From Rhodamnia argentea (Eukaryota > Streptophyta > Magnoliopsida > Myrtales > Myrtaceae): a stretch of DNA of 64,000 nucleotides. Location of the stretch: contig NC_063159.1 in the NCBI RefSeq assembly GCF_020921035.1, forward strand, positions 20,281,782 to 20,345,781. Direction: 5' to 3'. A program made the translations under genes and the position numbers. How positions within the stretch are numbered: the first letter of the stretch is position 1; each line of letters begins with the position of its first letter. Below are positions 1 to 11,490 of this stretch, in pieces. Below the pieces are notes generated by a model. That model was not told the origin of the DNA and did not search any database. It saw nothing but the letters and a program-made list of their open reading frames with translations.

Positions 1-1020
1 AAATCAGTTCGCGTGGCAAATTTTTTAAATAAATCCAGTCCGCATGGACTTCTAGACATAAAAATATGCTAATTATTTTCTAAAAAAGCTTAAATTTAAT
101 TTACAAAATAATCTAAAAAACTAAAAAAAAAAAGCTCTCGCCATTGCAAGTCCTTTTTATTTTTTTATTTTCTCAATATATTTTTTTTAAGTTTTAGCTT
201 TTTAATTGCTGACTAGATTCTCTAACGAGTCATGTAGGCTTAAGTTATTAATAAAAAAATGTCACATGGGAGCGAAGGTAATCTGTGCGTGCAATCTTTC
301 CTCTTGCTTTTCTTTTTTTTGAATGACCCCTCTTTTCAATCGGTCAAGTAGACCGAAGTTGGCATTCGAATAATCGTCTTTCACAAAAATGGCACTTAAG
401 TGATCCGAAATTTTTTTTTTTTATACTAAAGTGAGTGCTGTACACAAACTTTGACACTTTTTGTGTCATTTTGCCCTTAATCGTAGAAAGTTGATAATTA
501 CTTTAATTAAGGTTGCTTTTCTCTAAAATGAGTTAATAAACTTAATGAGTTGGTAAATAAGGAAAATAAAACTTATTAACTCATCAAAATTGTTAAATTA
601 TAAAAAAAAACCAAATAAAGGGTAAGCAACTCTAACAAGAGTTGTTTAACGAAAAATAATGGTACCCTAATGAGAGAAATACGCCGGTAACAAAAGTTCG
701 TAAATTCATCTAAAAGTTGAAGGGATTGGTAAGAAAGTAAACCATGACAAAAGTTCATAAATTAAAAAAAAAAAAAAACAGTTGAACGTCGACAAGTAAA
801 TCAAATAAGAGTTGGTAACTCAAAACTAGTAGGTAATATAACAAGAAAAAAGTTCATTGGTCTCTCAAATAAAATTGGTAAATTCATGTATGAGTCAGTA
901 AGTTTAATCGGTTGATCAGGATTATTAGTCAAATTGGGTAAAGAATAAGAGTATTAACGAGAGTTATCTAGAAATTTTTTGGTAATTTCATAAAAGTGTT
1001 AGTAAGTAAACATCAAGTTT
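1..1020. repeat. AT-rich DNA with degenerate short repeats
   Basis: No gene is visible. From about 480 to 1020 a short motif close to AGTTGGTAAAT keeps recurring in diverged form, mixed with AGTTCATAAATT-like variants, roughly every 30-45 bases. This looks like a decayed tandem array or the arm of an old inverted-repeat element. The first 480 bases are A/T runs without recognisable structure. Confidence 0.4.
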
Positions 1021-1870
1021 TTCAAAAACTGATGTATAGTTAATATTTTGACGCTAAATATGTTTCTTTGGAAATGGAACGGTAGAACAATTCCGAAGTC
1101 TGATGAAGCCTCAGGAGCCTTGCCTTTATTTTTCCCTCTTTCTCCGTCAAGGATATGTCCTTCGCCAACATGAATATGAAATGGAAGAAGATGAAACGAA
1201 TGTGCGGCTTCAAAACTATGTGCTCCAACGTGCGCAACAGAAGCCTGAAAGGCTCCTGTTCATGATCAACATGATCTGTCGTCTTCCAAGGTGACAAAGA
1301 TCACTGAGAAAAACGCAACGACTCATCATGTTGGGACTCCACGTGAATCCAGTCCTAAAACGAATATCCCTGTGGCAACTTTTCCAAATTGAGTTTCTAC
1401 TGAGCCAAAGCACTACCGTTCCTGCTTCGGCTCAGCACCGAAAAAAGGCGACTCCGAAACAACGATGAGCACGATAGCTCGAACAAAACAAAGGGCGAAA
1501 AAGAAGTGGGAGGGTGCGAGTGGGGAGATGTCGGCATCCTCCGCTTTCGTGGTAGAAGCGATCCTATGCCAGCATGTCCCGAGAGTTGAAAAGAATTTGG
1601 AGACAGTGATTCATGGAAGAGAAGAAATACAGAAGCAAAGCAGAGTGATGTGCTCGTACCATAGCAGTACTGCTACAGTCGAGCGCACACCAGTACGGCC
1701 GAAGTTGCTCCAAATATTGACAAACATGGAACAGCAAGGGACACGAACTAGTCTTTCCTTCTTTAGTGGCGTGGTTCAGGGAACGTAGTTTGCGGTGGGC
1801 TCTTTTGCTTTTGTGACATGACCTTCATGCCACCAATCTGTTGTTTGTGGTTCATACTTCTCATTCATAA
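1021..1870. other. Unrecognised region with short open frames
   Basis: Base composition is less AT-rich than the surroundings. Short frames are open on both strands, the longest being 107 codons at 1465-1788 (+) and 85 codons at 1040-1297 (-). None has a recognisable domain, and the two strands compete, so a real protein is not supported. It could be a fragment of a retroelement internal region or of a decayed gene. Confidence 0.25.
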
Positions 1871-2129
1871 AAAAGTATGGGATCTCGCTCCCCGGTGAGC
1901 GGGCGAGGGTCTAGAGAAACCACCCCGATGGGATCTCACGGGGACTTTTATAGTTTGAGCCCATATTGAATAGCTTTTGTTGCTTTAAATATATATTTTT
2001 TGTTTGTAATTGAATGATGTAACAAAGAAGTGTGATGTGCTAATTATAATGGAATTATCTATTAGATATAACCCTAATTTAAGGATGAACCAGGATAAAC
2101 CTTTGCGTCTTGATTTCTATTTCTTGCTA

Positions 2130-2640
2130 CTCTTTATTTTTGTTGTGATTGTGTGCTGGATCCTTACATAACCTATGTATTTTTTTTCCTTTTTCTTTTG
2201 TGAATTTGGCTATTATTATGGCTCAGTTTCATTGCTCCCATTGTTTACGAATTTCCATTTACCGACGTTTTCATTCCATGGGAGAGCTCATTGGTGGAGT
2301 AATTAAAATATTAAATCATGCCTTCGGTCAACATCTTAAGTTTTTTGAACAGTTGACGGTGGTCTCACAAATCTTACATGGTATCAAAGCAAGAGGTCTT
2401 AAGTTTAAATTTTTTAAGGCCTCATTTGTCTCATTAATTAAACATGTCTACACTCAGCACCGGGTAAAAGACCGGACTAAACATGCAGAGAAGTAATAGA
2501 ATAATTAAAATATTAAACCACTAGACTAAACATGTAGGGAAATGATAGAATAATTAAAATATTAAATTATGCTTTCATCTAACAGCTTAAGCTTTTAAAA
2601 CAATTCTTACACTCATATTGTAACTCTGCATGAGAGGGAT
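2130..2640 (+). mobile_element. Possible LTR-retroelement remnant with tRNA-Met-type primer site
   Basis: At 2379-2390 the sequence TGGTATCAAAGC differs by one base from the initiator-tRNA-Met primer-binding site (TGGTATCAGAGC) used by many plant LTR retrotransposons. It directly follows a CTTACA end such as an LTR would have. Downstream, a stretch around 2500-2610 repeats the AATTAAAATATTAAA-CTTAAG pattern seen at 2300-2350, so the area is internally duplicated. No gag or pol coding sequence is left, and a matching second LTR was not found, so this is a weak call. Confidence 0.3.
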
Positions 2641-2689
2641 GGATGAAGAAAGTTGGGACGTTCAATGGAAGAAACAAATTTTTTCGAAT

Positions 2690-3800
2690 TTTTCCCCATT
2701 CTCTTAGGGTTCCTCTCTTTCCCCATTCTCATTTGTGTTCTTTCAAACTTTTGGTATTGTTGTTATCTCTATATGGTGATAGTATTGAGAACGCTGAATC
2801 TAGGCGAGCATCGCCTTTTGAAAAAGGGGAGAAGTGTCAAAAAAGTCCTAAACCTATTTCATTAGTGCCAATTTTGTCCTAAACATTTTGCTTTGGTGTC
2901 AATTCTGTCCTAAATCTTTTATCGGTGCCAATTCGGTCTTAAATCTTTTTCATTAGTGCCAATTTAGTCCTAATTTTTTTGTATTTATCTTGATTGAGTC
3001 AATTCGGTCAATTTTGGCTCGAAATCAATTGACATGGACGTCAATTGTCCTACGTGGCATGGCTAACGTTAACTTATACATTTTTTACTATTATTCTAAT
3101 ATTTTTAATAATTTTTTACGGTTTTTTTGTTTTTTAAAAAAATTATTTTTAAAAATATCAAAAAAATAGTAAACAATATCTATGTCGGCATTAGCCGTGT
3201 CGGGTAGGACAATTAACATGCACGCCATTGATTTCCAGCCAAAATTGGCCGAATTGACTCAATAGGCATAAATACAAAAAATTTAGAACTAAATTGGCAC
3301 TAATGCAAAAGGTTTAGGATTGAATTGACACTAATAAAAGATTTAGGACTGAATTGACACCAAAGCAAAATGTTTAGGACTAAATTGGTACAAAAAATGT
3401 TTAGGACTAAATTGGCACAATATAATCGATTTAGGACTTTTTTTTGACACTTTTCCTTTGAAAAAGTCATATTTCGATTTATACATAAATCTGAGATTTA
3501 TAAGGCGTTATTTGTGCTCTTTCAACTTTTTGGTATTGTTGTCACCTCTATATGATGATAGTGTTGGGGACGCCGAACCTAAGTGGACACAGTCTTTTAA
3601 TAAAGTCGTAGCTACTAGAGAAGGGAATCTTGGTGTGTGCCCATCTATGATGAGAATGTGAATTTCAGTGATTGGCCGCCGATTGTGCTATAATGCTATG
3701 ACAAATTTGTTCCTGTAAAATGAGTCAATCTTTGCAAGCTATATTAAGTTGATTTATTTTTCAGATTTGCATTGGACTGTAACTCTTTGTAATTGGTTTT
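2690..3800 (+). repeat. Tandemly duplicated dispersed repeat, interrupted by a TIR element
   Basis: The stretch from about 2730 to 2825 (TTTGTGTTCTTTC... through TTTTGAAAAA) is repeated at about 3505-3605 with the same order of blocks: CTCTATATG-TGATAGT, a GACGCC-like block and TTTTAATAAAG. A third related copy lies at 45400-45670 and shares the segment ending TTCAGTGATTG.CCGCCGATT. The left copy is split by the element at 2826-3456. Short frames run through all three copies, but with stops and no known domain. Confidence 0.55.
2826..3456. mobile_element. Non-autonomous Mutator-like TIR element, complete copy A
   Basis: The element is 631 bp long and flanked by a perfect 9-bp direct repeat, TTTGAAAAA, at 2817-2825 and 3457-3465. 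Its ends are inverted repeats: GGGGAGAAGTGTCAAAAAAG on the left pairs with CTTTTTTTTGACACTTTTCC on the right. Each arm is a ladder of diverged units of about 30 bases around the phrase TTTAGGACTAAATTGGCAC. Inner arm parts include CCTACGTGGCA and TTTTGGCTCGAAATC. The centre is AT-rich and no transposase is encoded. A 9-bp target duplication is typical of Mutator-like elements, which is the basis for the class call. Confidence 0.75.
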
Positions 3801-4670
3801 ATCTCGAAGTTATGTATTTGTCTTTCATGTGAAAAAAAATAAATAGAAGAAACGAATTCAAAGGAATAATGATAGAGGATAGGGAGGGAAAGAAGAAAAC
3901 CCTAATACTTCCTTTTGAAATCATCTTTGGAAGTGAACAGCACCCACCATTCACTTGCGTCCGTTGGTATTGCCCACTGCCTTTTTCTATGCTCCCGTTT
4001 GCACTCATGTACGTGTACGATATGTTTTATCCAATTTCACAACAGTGTTTTGTCAGCTTGGCCTGGATTGGATTTGCCTATGAGCTAATATATGGCTCCA
4101 AGAAAAATCAGAACAGAAGTTCATTGGAAACATCGAGGGTACACAAAATAAGTTATGGCGGCGGCGGCGGCGGCGTTCACGTGGTTAATTAAGGTGAAAG
4201 TTTAGCGTACCTATCATCGATCTGATATAAATGTCGTCTTTTACAGTCAGCTAAATTGATATACTTAACCAAACATTTCTGTTTGAATATATCTTGGAGA
4301 ATACATGCTAGGAAAAGTGACGGAGGTGTGATTGAGTGGCTGAAACACCCACTGTATTTGAGCCATTTTGTAGGACCTAAGAGAAAATGGCCCAAAACCT
4401 AAGTCCCACCCATGTAAAATTCAGAAAACCGATCGATCGACCTACCAGCGTCAAGTTCAGTGAACCGAAATTCGAAAAGCATTATTAATTTCTCATGGGA
4501 ATATCGCCTGTGCAAAGTGCTCTTTTGTGTCGATGCATCATGGGAACAGTGTGGTTGACTTGTGTGTGTGACTAAAAGAAGAAGAAAAGATAAACTAGAA
4601 ATTGCAAATTTGCATCTAAAATTGGTGGGAGGAAGCGGCATCACCACAGCTCTTACGCGTTACTTTCTGT
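3801..4670. other. Intergenic, no gene seen
   Basis: This spacer lies left of the small secreted-peptide gene. It contains a short GGC trinucleotide run at about 4156-4175 and otherwise shows no coding or repeat signature that can be named. The last 200 bases are presumably the proximal promoter of the gene at 4778. Confidence 0.4.
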
Positions 4671-4675
4671 GTTCA

Positions 4676-4683
4676 TATAAAAG
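4676..4683 (+). promoter_or_regulatory. TATA box of the PSY-like gene
   Basis: TATAAAAG lies 102 bases before the ATG at 4778, a good distance for a TATA box with a leader of about 70 bases. The predicted leader contains a GA microsatellite. Confidence 0.6.
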
Positions 4684-4730
4684 AAAACCCTTGCCATCGC
4701 CAACTCCAATTGAACATCGAGAGATCGAGA

Positions 4731-4751
4731 GAGAGAGAGAGAGAGAGAGAG
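4731..4751 (+). repeat. GA microsatellite in the 5' leader
   Basis: This is a run of about ten GA units between the TATA box and the ATG of the PSY-like gene. GA/CT tracts are common in plant leaders. The same gene carries two more CT tracts, at the intron 2 acceptor and in the 3' UTR. Confidence 0.85.
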
Positions 4752-4777
4752 ATTGCATTTGCACAAGCCAATAAGCC

Positions 4778-5797
4778 ATGGCTCACAAGGCCTTCCCTGC
4801 TTTCCTCCTCGTTTCCCTCCTGATCATGACTACTCTCTCTTCAGGTAAAAAAGTCAAGACCCATTTTAATCAGTAGGTTCACAGTTGTATTATTTCGAGC
4901 TTGCAACATGTTTATCCACGACAGCGCCGGTCGTGCCACGTAAGGCGACCGAAATCCATGTCCGTAATATTTGGCCAAAATTGGGCTGGACAGATTACAT
5001 TGTCAAATCGTCATAAGGTTTATGATTAACTTAATCAAATTGAAAGGTTCGGGATCAAATGGTACTAATGCAATAGATTTAAGACTTTTTTTAGATATTT
5101 TTCCCGTTTTCTCTGAACGTCTATCAAGTTCACTCTTTTTGCTCCCTTTCTTCTTTTCTCTCAAATTCAGGGAGGTCAGAACTGGATGACAAGAACTCCG
5201 GCCCTTCACTTCCTAAGGTAAAGGACGTACAAGCATATTCTTGTAGCTGAGGACAAATATAGAAAGAGAACATGAGTTGCATCTGCCTCCTATCTACCAC
5301 CCCATTAGGCCATTACCGCTTCAAGTAGTGGAAAAAGTTTCTGCACTTCAGCATCTGGACATAACACATTAAAATATTTATAGTGTGGCGTGCGGTTCAC
5401 GTCGATCTTCATATGACAAGTGTTATGAATTCTCTCATTTCCCAGTGAAGGGAAAAGGTAACGTTCAAAGACATTTCTCGTTAGTCGGTACTACGCAGAG
5501 AAAAAAGAAAAGAAAAGAAAAAAAATGATGTGATGCTTATACCTCCGGATCAGATCATGCATGCATGCATGCCTTTGTCAAAAGTGGGAATTTGATTACA
5601 CATACTGGGAATTCATTAGGTTCAGCTAATAACAAGCATATCTCTCTCTCTCTCTCTCTCTCTCTCTAAAGGATGGGGTTGTTGCTGGGATGAATGGAAG
5701 GAAGGTGATGGGGCTGGAGGCGATGCTGGATTATGACGACGTCTGCGCCAACACCAGGCACGATCCGAGGAAGAAACCCGGTTGCAAGAATCGTTAA
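4778..5797 (+). CDS. PSY-like secreted tyrosine-sulfated peptide precursor
   Basis: Exons 4778-4844, 5171-5217 and 5672-5797 join in frame to a 79-aa preproprotein. Residues 1-23 form a classic signal peptide (MAHKAFPAFLLVSLLIMTTL). A variable middle follows, and the C-terminus carries LDYDDVCANTRHDP (residues 57-70), then RKKPGCKNR. This matches the PSY family core, an Asp-Tyr pair followed by an Ala-Asn...His-Asp-Pro block. In that family the Tyr is sulfated in the Golgi by TPST, and the released peptide promotes growth through leucine-rich-repeat receptor kinases. By inference Tyr59 is the sulfation site. The odd point is a pair of cysteines, C63 and C76, where family members usually have Pro/Ser or Gly. 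Intron 1 holds a TIR-element fragment. The polypyrimidine tract of intron 2 is a CT microsatellite. The gene structure is well supported; family assignment rests on a short motif. Confidence 0.72.
4923..5105. mobile_element. TIR element fragment B inside intron 1 of the PSY-like gene
   Basis: This is the right half of the same family as the element at 2826. It has GTGCCACGTAAGGCGACC, then GGCCAAAATTG, then units such as TTCGGGATCAAATGGTAC, and ends AGACTTTTTTTAGATATTTT plus TCCCG. The left arm is missing, so it is a truncated relic. Confidence 0.6.
5641..5667 (+). repeat. CT microsatellite serving as splice-acceptor pyrimidine tract
   Basis: About thirteen CT units end four bases before the AG of the exon 3 acceptor (5670-5671), so the repeat itself provides the polypyrimidine tract of intron 2 of the PSY-like gene. 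Its length is likely to vary between individuals. Confidence 0.85.
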
Positions 5798-5837
5798 CCC
5801 TCATCATCAATATCACCCCCTTTATCCACATCAACTT

Positions 5838-5938
<101 letters not shown>

Positions 5939-6215
5939 ACACAGATCAGGAGCAATTAATAAGTTCCGCAAACGAGCGCAACCCTCGTGTTTAGTTGCCA
6001 CCGTTGAGTTTGAAACGTTGAACAGACTACCGGTGAAGATGAATGAGTAGAGTAGTCTTGTGTATTGCAAAGTCATGCTACAATAAACGACCCCGACAAG
6101 TAATAATTTGGGTGTGCGATGACATACCCCAGTATGTCGTACGTTGCCTCTTTGCATGTAATATTTGTTCTATGTATGAAGGTTCAATAAATGTTGATTT
6201 TGATTGCTTGGCCGA

Positions 6216-6218
<3 letters not shown>

Positions 6219-6267
<49 letters not shown>
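6219..6267 (+). repeat. Second CT microsatellite
   Basis: About 24 CT units lie just beyond the last AATAAA signal of the PSY-like gene, 280 bases from the first long tract. Confidence 0.9.
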
Positions 6268-6272
<5 letters not shown>

Positions 6273-6429
6273 ATCTTTAGTCCGTCAAAATTCACCCTAA
6301 TACAGAAAGCTCACAGTTCACGAAATATGTTCGTAAATGTATAGACCAAACTCTATGCATACATAAAAGACATACTTAACAAGATGACATGGTGAACAAG
6401 AGTGACAAATTTAAGAACATTAGCAAATG

Positions 6430-6684
6430 GTGGCGGTGATGGTGATTGGAAAAAAAAAAGGAAAAGGGCAAAAGGATAACGGGAAAAAGAAAAAAAAGGA
6501 AAAATAAGAATGTTTGCAAAAAATATAAAAATATAATTAAAAACTGTCCACTTTAACGCAGCCAATGTCATGTAGGACGACCGGCGATTTTCGGCCGATA
6601 GGAATAAATCGGCGAAAGATGAAAAGATTTAGGCTAAATCGACAAAAGTGCAAAAGATTTATAACTATTTTGATAATTTTTCCC
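6430..6684. mobile_element. TIR element fragment C
   Basis: A purine-rich inner segment (6450-6540) leads into a right arm of the same family: CATGTAGGACGACCGGCGA, then AGATTTAGGCTAAATCGAC, and the end GATAATTTTTCCC. The left arm is not recognisable. Confidence 0.5.
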
Positions 6685-6689
6685 AACTC

Positions 6690-7477
6690 AGAATGTCCCG
6701 CGTCATGAGCAAAAGATGTGTGGCGTAGTTTTCTTCGTAATGTTTTGTCCTTGACATACGAGGTCATCATGGCTTTAGATAGTTATGGAAGGCGGTGAGA
6801 AGTACAGAATCTTATATGCCTGCACCTTAAACTAATACTTGTCGACGCCGTCGTTATGATTAATTTGTTGACATTTACTTGAGCATTGTCGAAGTGATAA
6901 AACCGCTACGCCATGTGAATTTGACAGGGGTGACGATCTCGAGAGTTGCTGACAAACGATAATTTTTGTTTCCCTGGATAATCTCCATCTCATGTAATCA
7001 AGCTCTTATTCCAGGTCTGGTTGCATATAACTTTACGAGACTCTTAATATAGTACCTTGCATAGCTTGTCTACGGAGTTTTAGTGGCGATCTCACCTTCA
7101 TGTAATATCCCTCACCTATCAATTTAAAATTTTGGGTTGAACATTCGTCGATTCCATTAGCTTCAATTTCCGGGCAGAAAGGAAAAAAAAAAAAAAATGG
7201 TCGATAACAATTTAGCTGAAGAGTTCCTGTCAAAGCATAACCTAACTCCAGCTTCTCCAAAGTGCAAGCTGGGAACTGTAGGATAGGATGGACCATATGA
7301 ATACACCTTCAACACATTGGAAATTGCTTGAAGAATTTTGTATTGTATCAATCTAAGATGCGCTATCTAGCAGGTTTAAGTGAGGCTATCTACAATAATA
7401 TCACGGGAAAAGAGCAAAAATGGAAGGCTCTGTGTTTGATTATATACATGTGGGGAATTGATCGTGCTCCAATTTCT
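6690..7477. other. Spacer and probable 3' UTR of PPH1
   Basis: No gene is seen between the TIR fragment and the stop codon of the minus-strand phosphatase at 7478. The right part (about 7200-7477) is presumably its 3' UTR. Confidence 0.4.
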
Positions 7478-10400
7478 TCAAGAAAGCAGGGAAGACATCC
7501 AAATTCCAAGAGACACGAGACCAATGGTAGCAAAGGCTTGGCTCACTTCATAAACTACATTCGGTCGCTGCATTGGTAAAGTTTGCCAGTCTGTGTGCCT
7601 ACACAGATTTATCAACAAGAAGGTTAAAAAGGACATGCAAAAATAGAAACTGCAACAGATTTCATTATTTGGATTCGAGTCTGATAGCTCAGGTAGTTGA
7701 GAACCGATTCGATTTTAATCAACAAGACATGATTTTTCTTGCAGTCCGGTGAGAATCTAATCCAATCCATTCAATTAAGTAAATAAGTACTAAAATCATG
7801 CAGATCAAAGATGCGCGTACCCCAAATCAGCAATCACAATGGTGATATTATCTTGGGAACGCCGGTCCTGCAAATGCACGCATTATTGAGTTAGTGGCTC
7901 TCCCTTGGAGATCATTCCTAGGAGATGGAATAGTTCACACTGCAAGGTACAATTACCAGAGCTGCTTCTGCAAGTGCTTCAGAAGCCAGCTGCATTAATG
8001 AAAAGAAAGGAACTTAGAGAAAGACCAGAATCGAGCGAGTTTGAAGGACGCATCTTAGGCGCAAGTCAGTTTTTGAAAGGAAGCGACGGGCTAGCTATCA
8101 AGTGATTCAGTGAGAAAGCAACTATCATGCATGACAGGGAAAGGAGATGATCAGTATGTTGATATAATATACTGAAGAGTCTAAGGCTGATTCGTCATTG
8201 AATCAGCATAAGTTGATTACCTGAACATCTCCATGTTGCCGAAGATGGTTTCTGACAAATTCAACGGCATCTGAGCTGAAAAAAATATTGGCGACAACCA
8301 GAAAGTTATATTACCTCCTAACTTAGGAAGAAAGAGAAAAGGAAAAAAAGAAGTTTATTGTATTACTGTACTTAATCAACAAGTAAAGAGCAATACCTAC
8401 TCATGTAGTCCCATAAGCCATCAGATGCTAGCAGTATGAACTCCGCATCAGAACCAAGAGCCACCTGGTATATGTCTGGAGACGCAATGACCAAGTCCCC
8501 ATTGAACTGAATGCTGTACAGAATTAAGTGTGTCCGTTGTCAAAGTTATGAAATCTGAACTGCTAGCAACTTGGAAAACTAATTCCAGTCCAAGTATACA
8601 TGTTTTCCCAAAAAAAAAAGGTTATCCATGCACACCTGCTGCAAGCTTACAAACTACCAAAAGGGTTATTGCATATTTAACAAACCGTGCCCATTAATTG
8701 TTCATCAAAATGAATGGGCAATTGTCACATAGTAAGTTTATGAAGGTGCTAATCACCCTTAAGTCACTGGGGCAAATGGCACACTAGATTGGTGGAGAGC
8801 ATCAGAACACATTTTCATCCTAAAAGCATCTCTCAGTGAAATGAACCAACCAACTCCCTTCAACTGTGACGCGATAACAAACTTCAAGATCAATTTTTTC
8901 GATATGCCGTTTGTTTGGTTAGAGGATCTATAGAGTGATTTCACCAAAAGACAGTTCGTTTGAAATTTTGTACCCCAAGCATTCCGCCTCTCTTCAGCAT
9001 CAGCAGGAGGAGCAAACAATAATGAACAGTTATGTGGTTACTTACCGAGAAATAAATTTCTCCGACCATCTTCCTTCCTCAACTCCCTTCTGCAGCATCC
9101 TTCTCAAGTACCAAAAAGTAAAAACGTCAAGAGGTATGATAAGAGGTCGTTATTTAGGATATTGCAAACAAACAATATCAACAAAAAGATGATAGTTGCA
9201 GAAACGGACTCGTTCTTTTTTGTCTTGTAACGTATGTCACCAAAAGCTCGAGAGACAGAGATGTCGCCACAAATCCTTCCATTACTAACCTATGGTCACC
9301 GTACAAAAGAGTCATCCACATATTGCATAGTAACTATGATCACAGAGAAAAATGCAAATTCTAGGACTGGATTGAAAGTCATCCATGGCTCATGTGAGAT
9401 TCACGATGCTTCAAAGTACTAGCTAGAGAATCATGTGCAGTATTACTTAATTAAGAACTCATAACCAGAGATGCAATACTATGACAAACCTAGAGAATCA
9501 AAGCTGCTTACCACTACGTAGGTACTTTCTGAGTTCAAGATCCTACTCTAATTATTGGACCCAGAAAAGACAAAGCAAAAGGGGGAAAAGAAAACACACC
9601 CATCCACCTGCTTCTCTGATTCTTCTGATTTCTTTAAGAGAAACTATGCTGCTTCCATATGGTCGATGGGGATGTGTTAAAACTTCCGGTTTTCCAGAAC
9701 GGGAGAGGACCTGCAGCAGAAGTTCAGAGGGATCACTGTCGTTGATGCAATCAAGCAAATAAAGAATGACATCATAATTAAATGCTTCTGTGCTGGATAT
9801 CTTTATAGGGAGCAATGTAAAGTTCGTTCAAGAAATTTGCTATAATAGAAGCAACTGCAACCGTGCATTATCCAACACAATACATATTTCACTTTGGCTT
9901 GATACATGTTTTGGAATACAACAACTACTTTAATTCTGAATTCCATGAATCTGGAGATATTATGACCTATTATATATTCACGGAAAGGATACGTACCACA
10001 CATGAGTCCCCAACATGGGCAACAAAGACCTTATCACTCCCAAGGAATATAGCAGTAGCTGTTGAACCCGATTCATCTTCTCCTCCTATCGTATCAAGCC
10101 TTTCCCAAAATGAAAGATCATACAAACCTTCAATGCCACAACTTGAGGATACTTTATGGGGCTTATTCTCGTTGGTTGTCAACTAAAACTGAACTGAGTT
10201 TTATTGACTAAACTGCACCAAATTTTCTTGACTGGCACAAACAAAGCTTACCAATTCACTAATTTCGCATCTGCATTTGCAAATGCCTCCAGCAGTGCCT
10301 CTTGGATGGACTTGATGTTTTGTTTACTCAGGACCAAACCACCTTGTAGTGACATGACACAATCTTTGAACAGTTCATCCCTGTACTCAGAGCATCAAAT

Positions 10401-11176
10401 TCAACCTAAGGATTAAATTGAAAGCCTATATATCTCTGCAGACAAATTAAAACTCAGACCGACAACGTGGCCAATTCTAGATTATTCAGACTAAATGTGA
10501 ACAGAGTTATGGCAATTTGACGGACAACATCAACATAGCTTCAAACTTGTCCAGAAGAGCAGTGTTGATCTTATTTACGTGCCTTAGATGAACTAAGCGA
10601 ATGGAGTGAATTGTGCGTGTGCTTTTCACTCCCCTGAAGCTCGGAAAGAAACAACAATTGAGAGCTAGCTCTAGCACCAATTCCCGACAACACATTCCCG
10701 CAACCAGAAAATCACGAGGAGGAGTAAATAGCATTTCCTTAAACGGAGGAACTAGAATTGCATTGGAACTCATGATCGTCGGGACCAACTGGAGTTTTAT
10801 AAGCATGGGAAGCGTATATTACCAGGAAAATACAGACTAAAAATACAATGGTATACTATCTTAACCTGAGGAACTTGGCGGAAGAGAAACCTCCGTGGCC
10901 ATCGAAGACGGCCGCGAACGAGAAGCCGTCGAGGCCATCGGGCCTCACGACGACATCGTCCTCCATCTCCTCCCGAGGCCCCTGCACGCTCGTGTACCCC
11001 CACCGGACACCGGACACTTCCGCCAGCGAGGACGGCGCGTCGATCGCGATGGCGGAGCAGCACCGGCTCTTCGGCCTGGTGGCGACGGCGCTGGCCTTGG
11101 TCGGGGACTTGGAGGCCGAGTCGCAGGTGAGCTTGGTCGAGAGGAACCGCCGTAGCTGCGGACTCAGCAGCGCCAT
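7478..11176 (-). CDS. PPH1: Chloroplast protein phosphatase 2C, PPH1/TAP38 (PP2C57)
   Basis: Eleven exons on the minus strand (10866-11176, 10252-10380, 9997-10099, 9600-9710, 9210-9289, 9046-9099, 8397-8513, 8221-8275, 7957-7989, 7821-7867, 7478-7598) give 386 aa, close to the roughly 388 aa of the Arabidopsis protein. Residues 1-42 are a Ser/Thr/Arg-rich transit peptide. PP2C metal-binding motifs are intact: REEMEDD (69-74), FDGHGG (91-96), GDESGSTAT-like [30 protein letters not shown] and RRSQDN. The C-terminus is a hydrophobic anchor, [17 protein letters not shown]. In Arabidopsis this thylakoid enzyme dephosphorylates light-harvesting antenna proteins and reverses state transitions (state 2 to 1), opposing kinase STN7. 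All splice junctions keep frame. It diverges from the TPR gene at 12422. Confidence 0.95.
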
Positions 11177-11481
11177 GGATCGACTGAGTTCGAGCAGCGA
11201 GATTTTTCCTGGTTCCGGCGAAATTTTTCAGAGCGAAGTAGGGAGAGATTCTTCGCTCGTGGTGGTGGGGGGTTTTGGAGAGATAAGAGGAGAATGCTTG
11301 GCCACTAACTGAAATTTTTGTAACTGATTTGCAGCGACGGAGGAGATTCTCGTGCACCGGTGGAAAGTGCCAATTGGACGGCTTGTTTCTGAGGATGCCA
11401 TTCGGCTGTCACTTCGATTCACATGCCCGCCTTGTCACTTTAGTCGTCTTCTCGCAAGGTGCTGGAAGGTCTGGCCAGTGG

Positions 11482-11489
11482 CCACGTGG
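11482..11489. promoter_or_regulatory. G-box (CCACGTGG)
   Basis: A perfect palindromic G-box lies about 305 bases upstream of the PPH1 start. G-boxes bind bZIP and bHLH (HY5, PIF) factors and are typical of light-regulated genes, which fits a thylakoid phosphatase. Confidence 0.5.
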
Positions 11490-11490
11490 A

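Noticed and set aside
10797-11357. 186-codon minus-strand frame over PPH1 exon 1
   Set aside because: It is another frame of the GC-rich transit-peptide exon; the called frame carries the PP2C motifs and the splice junctions.
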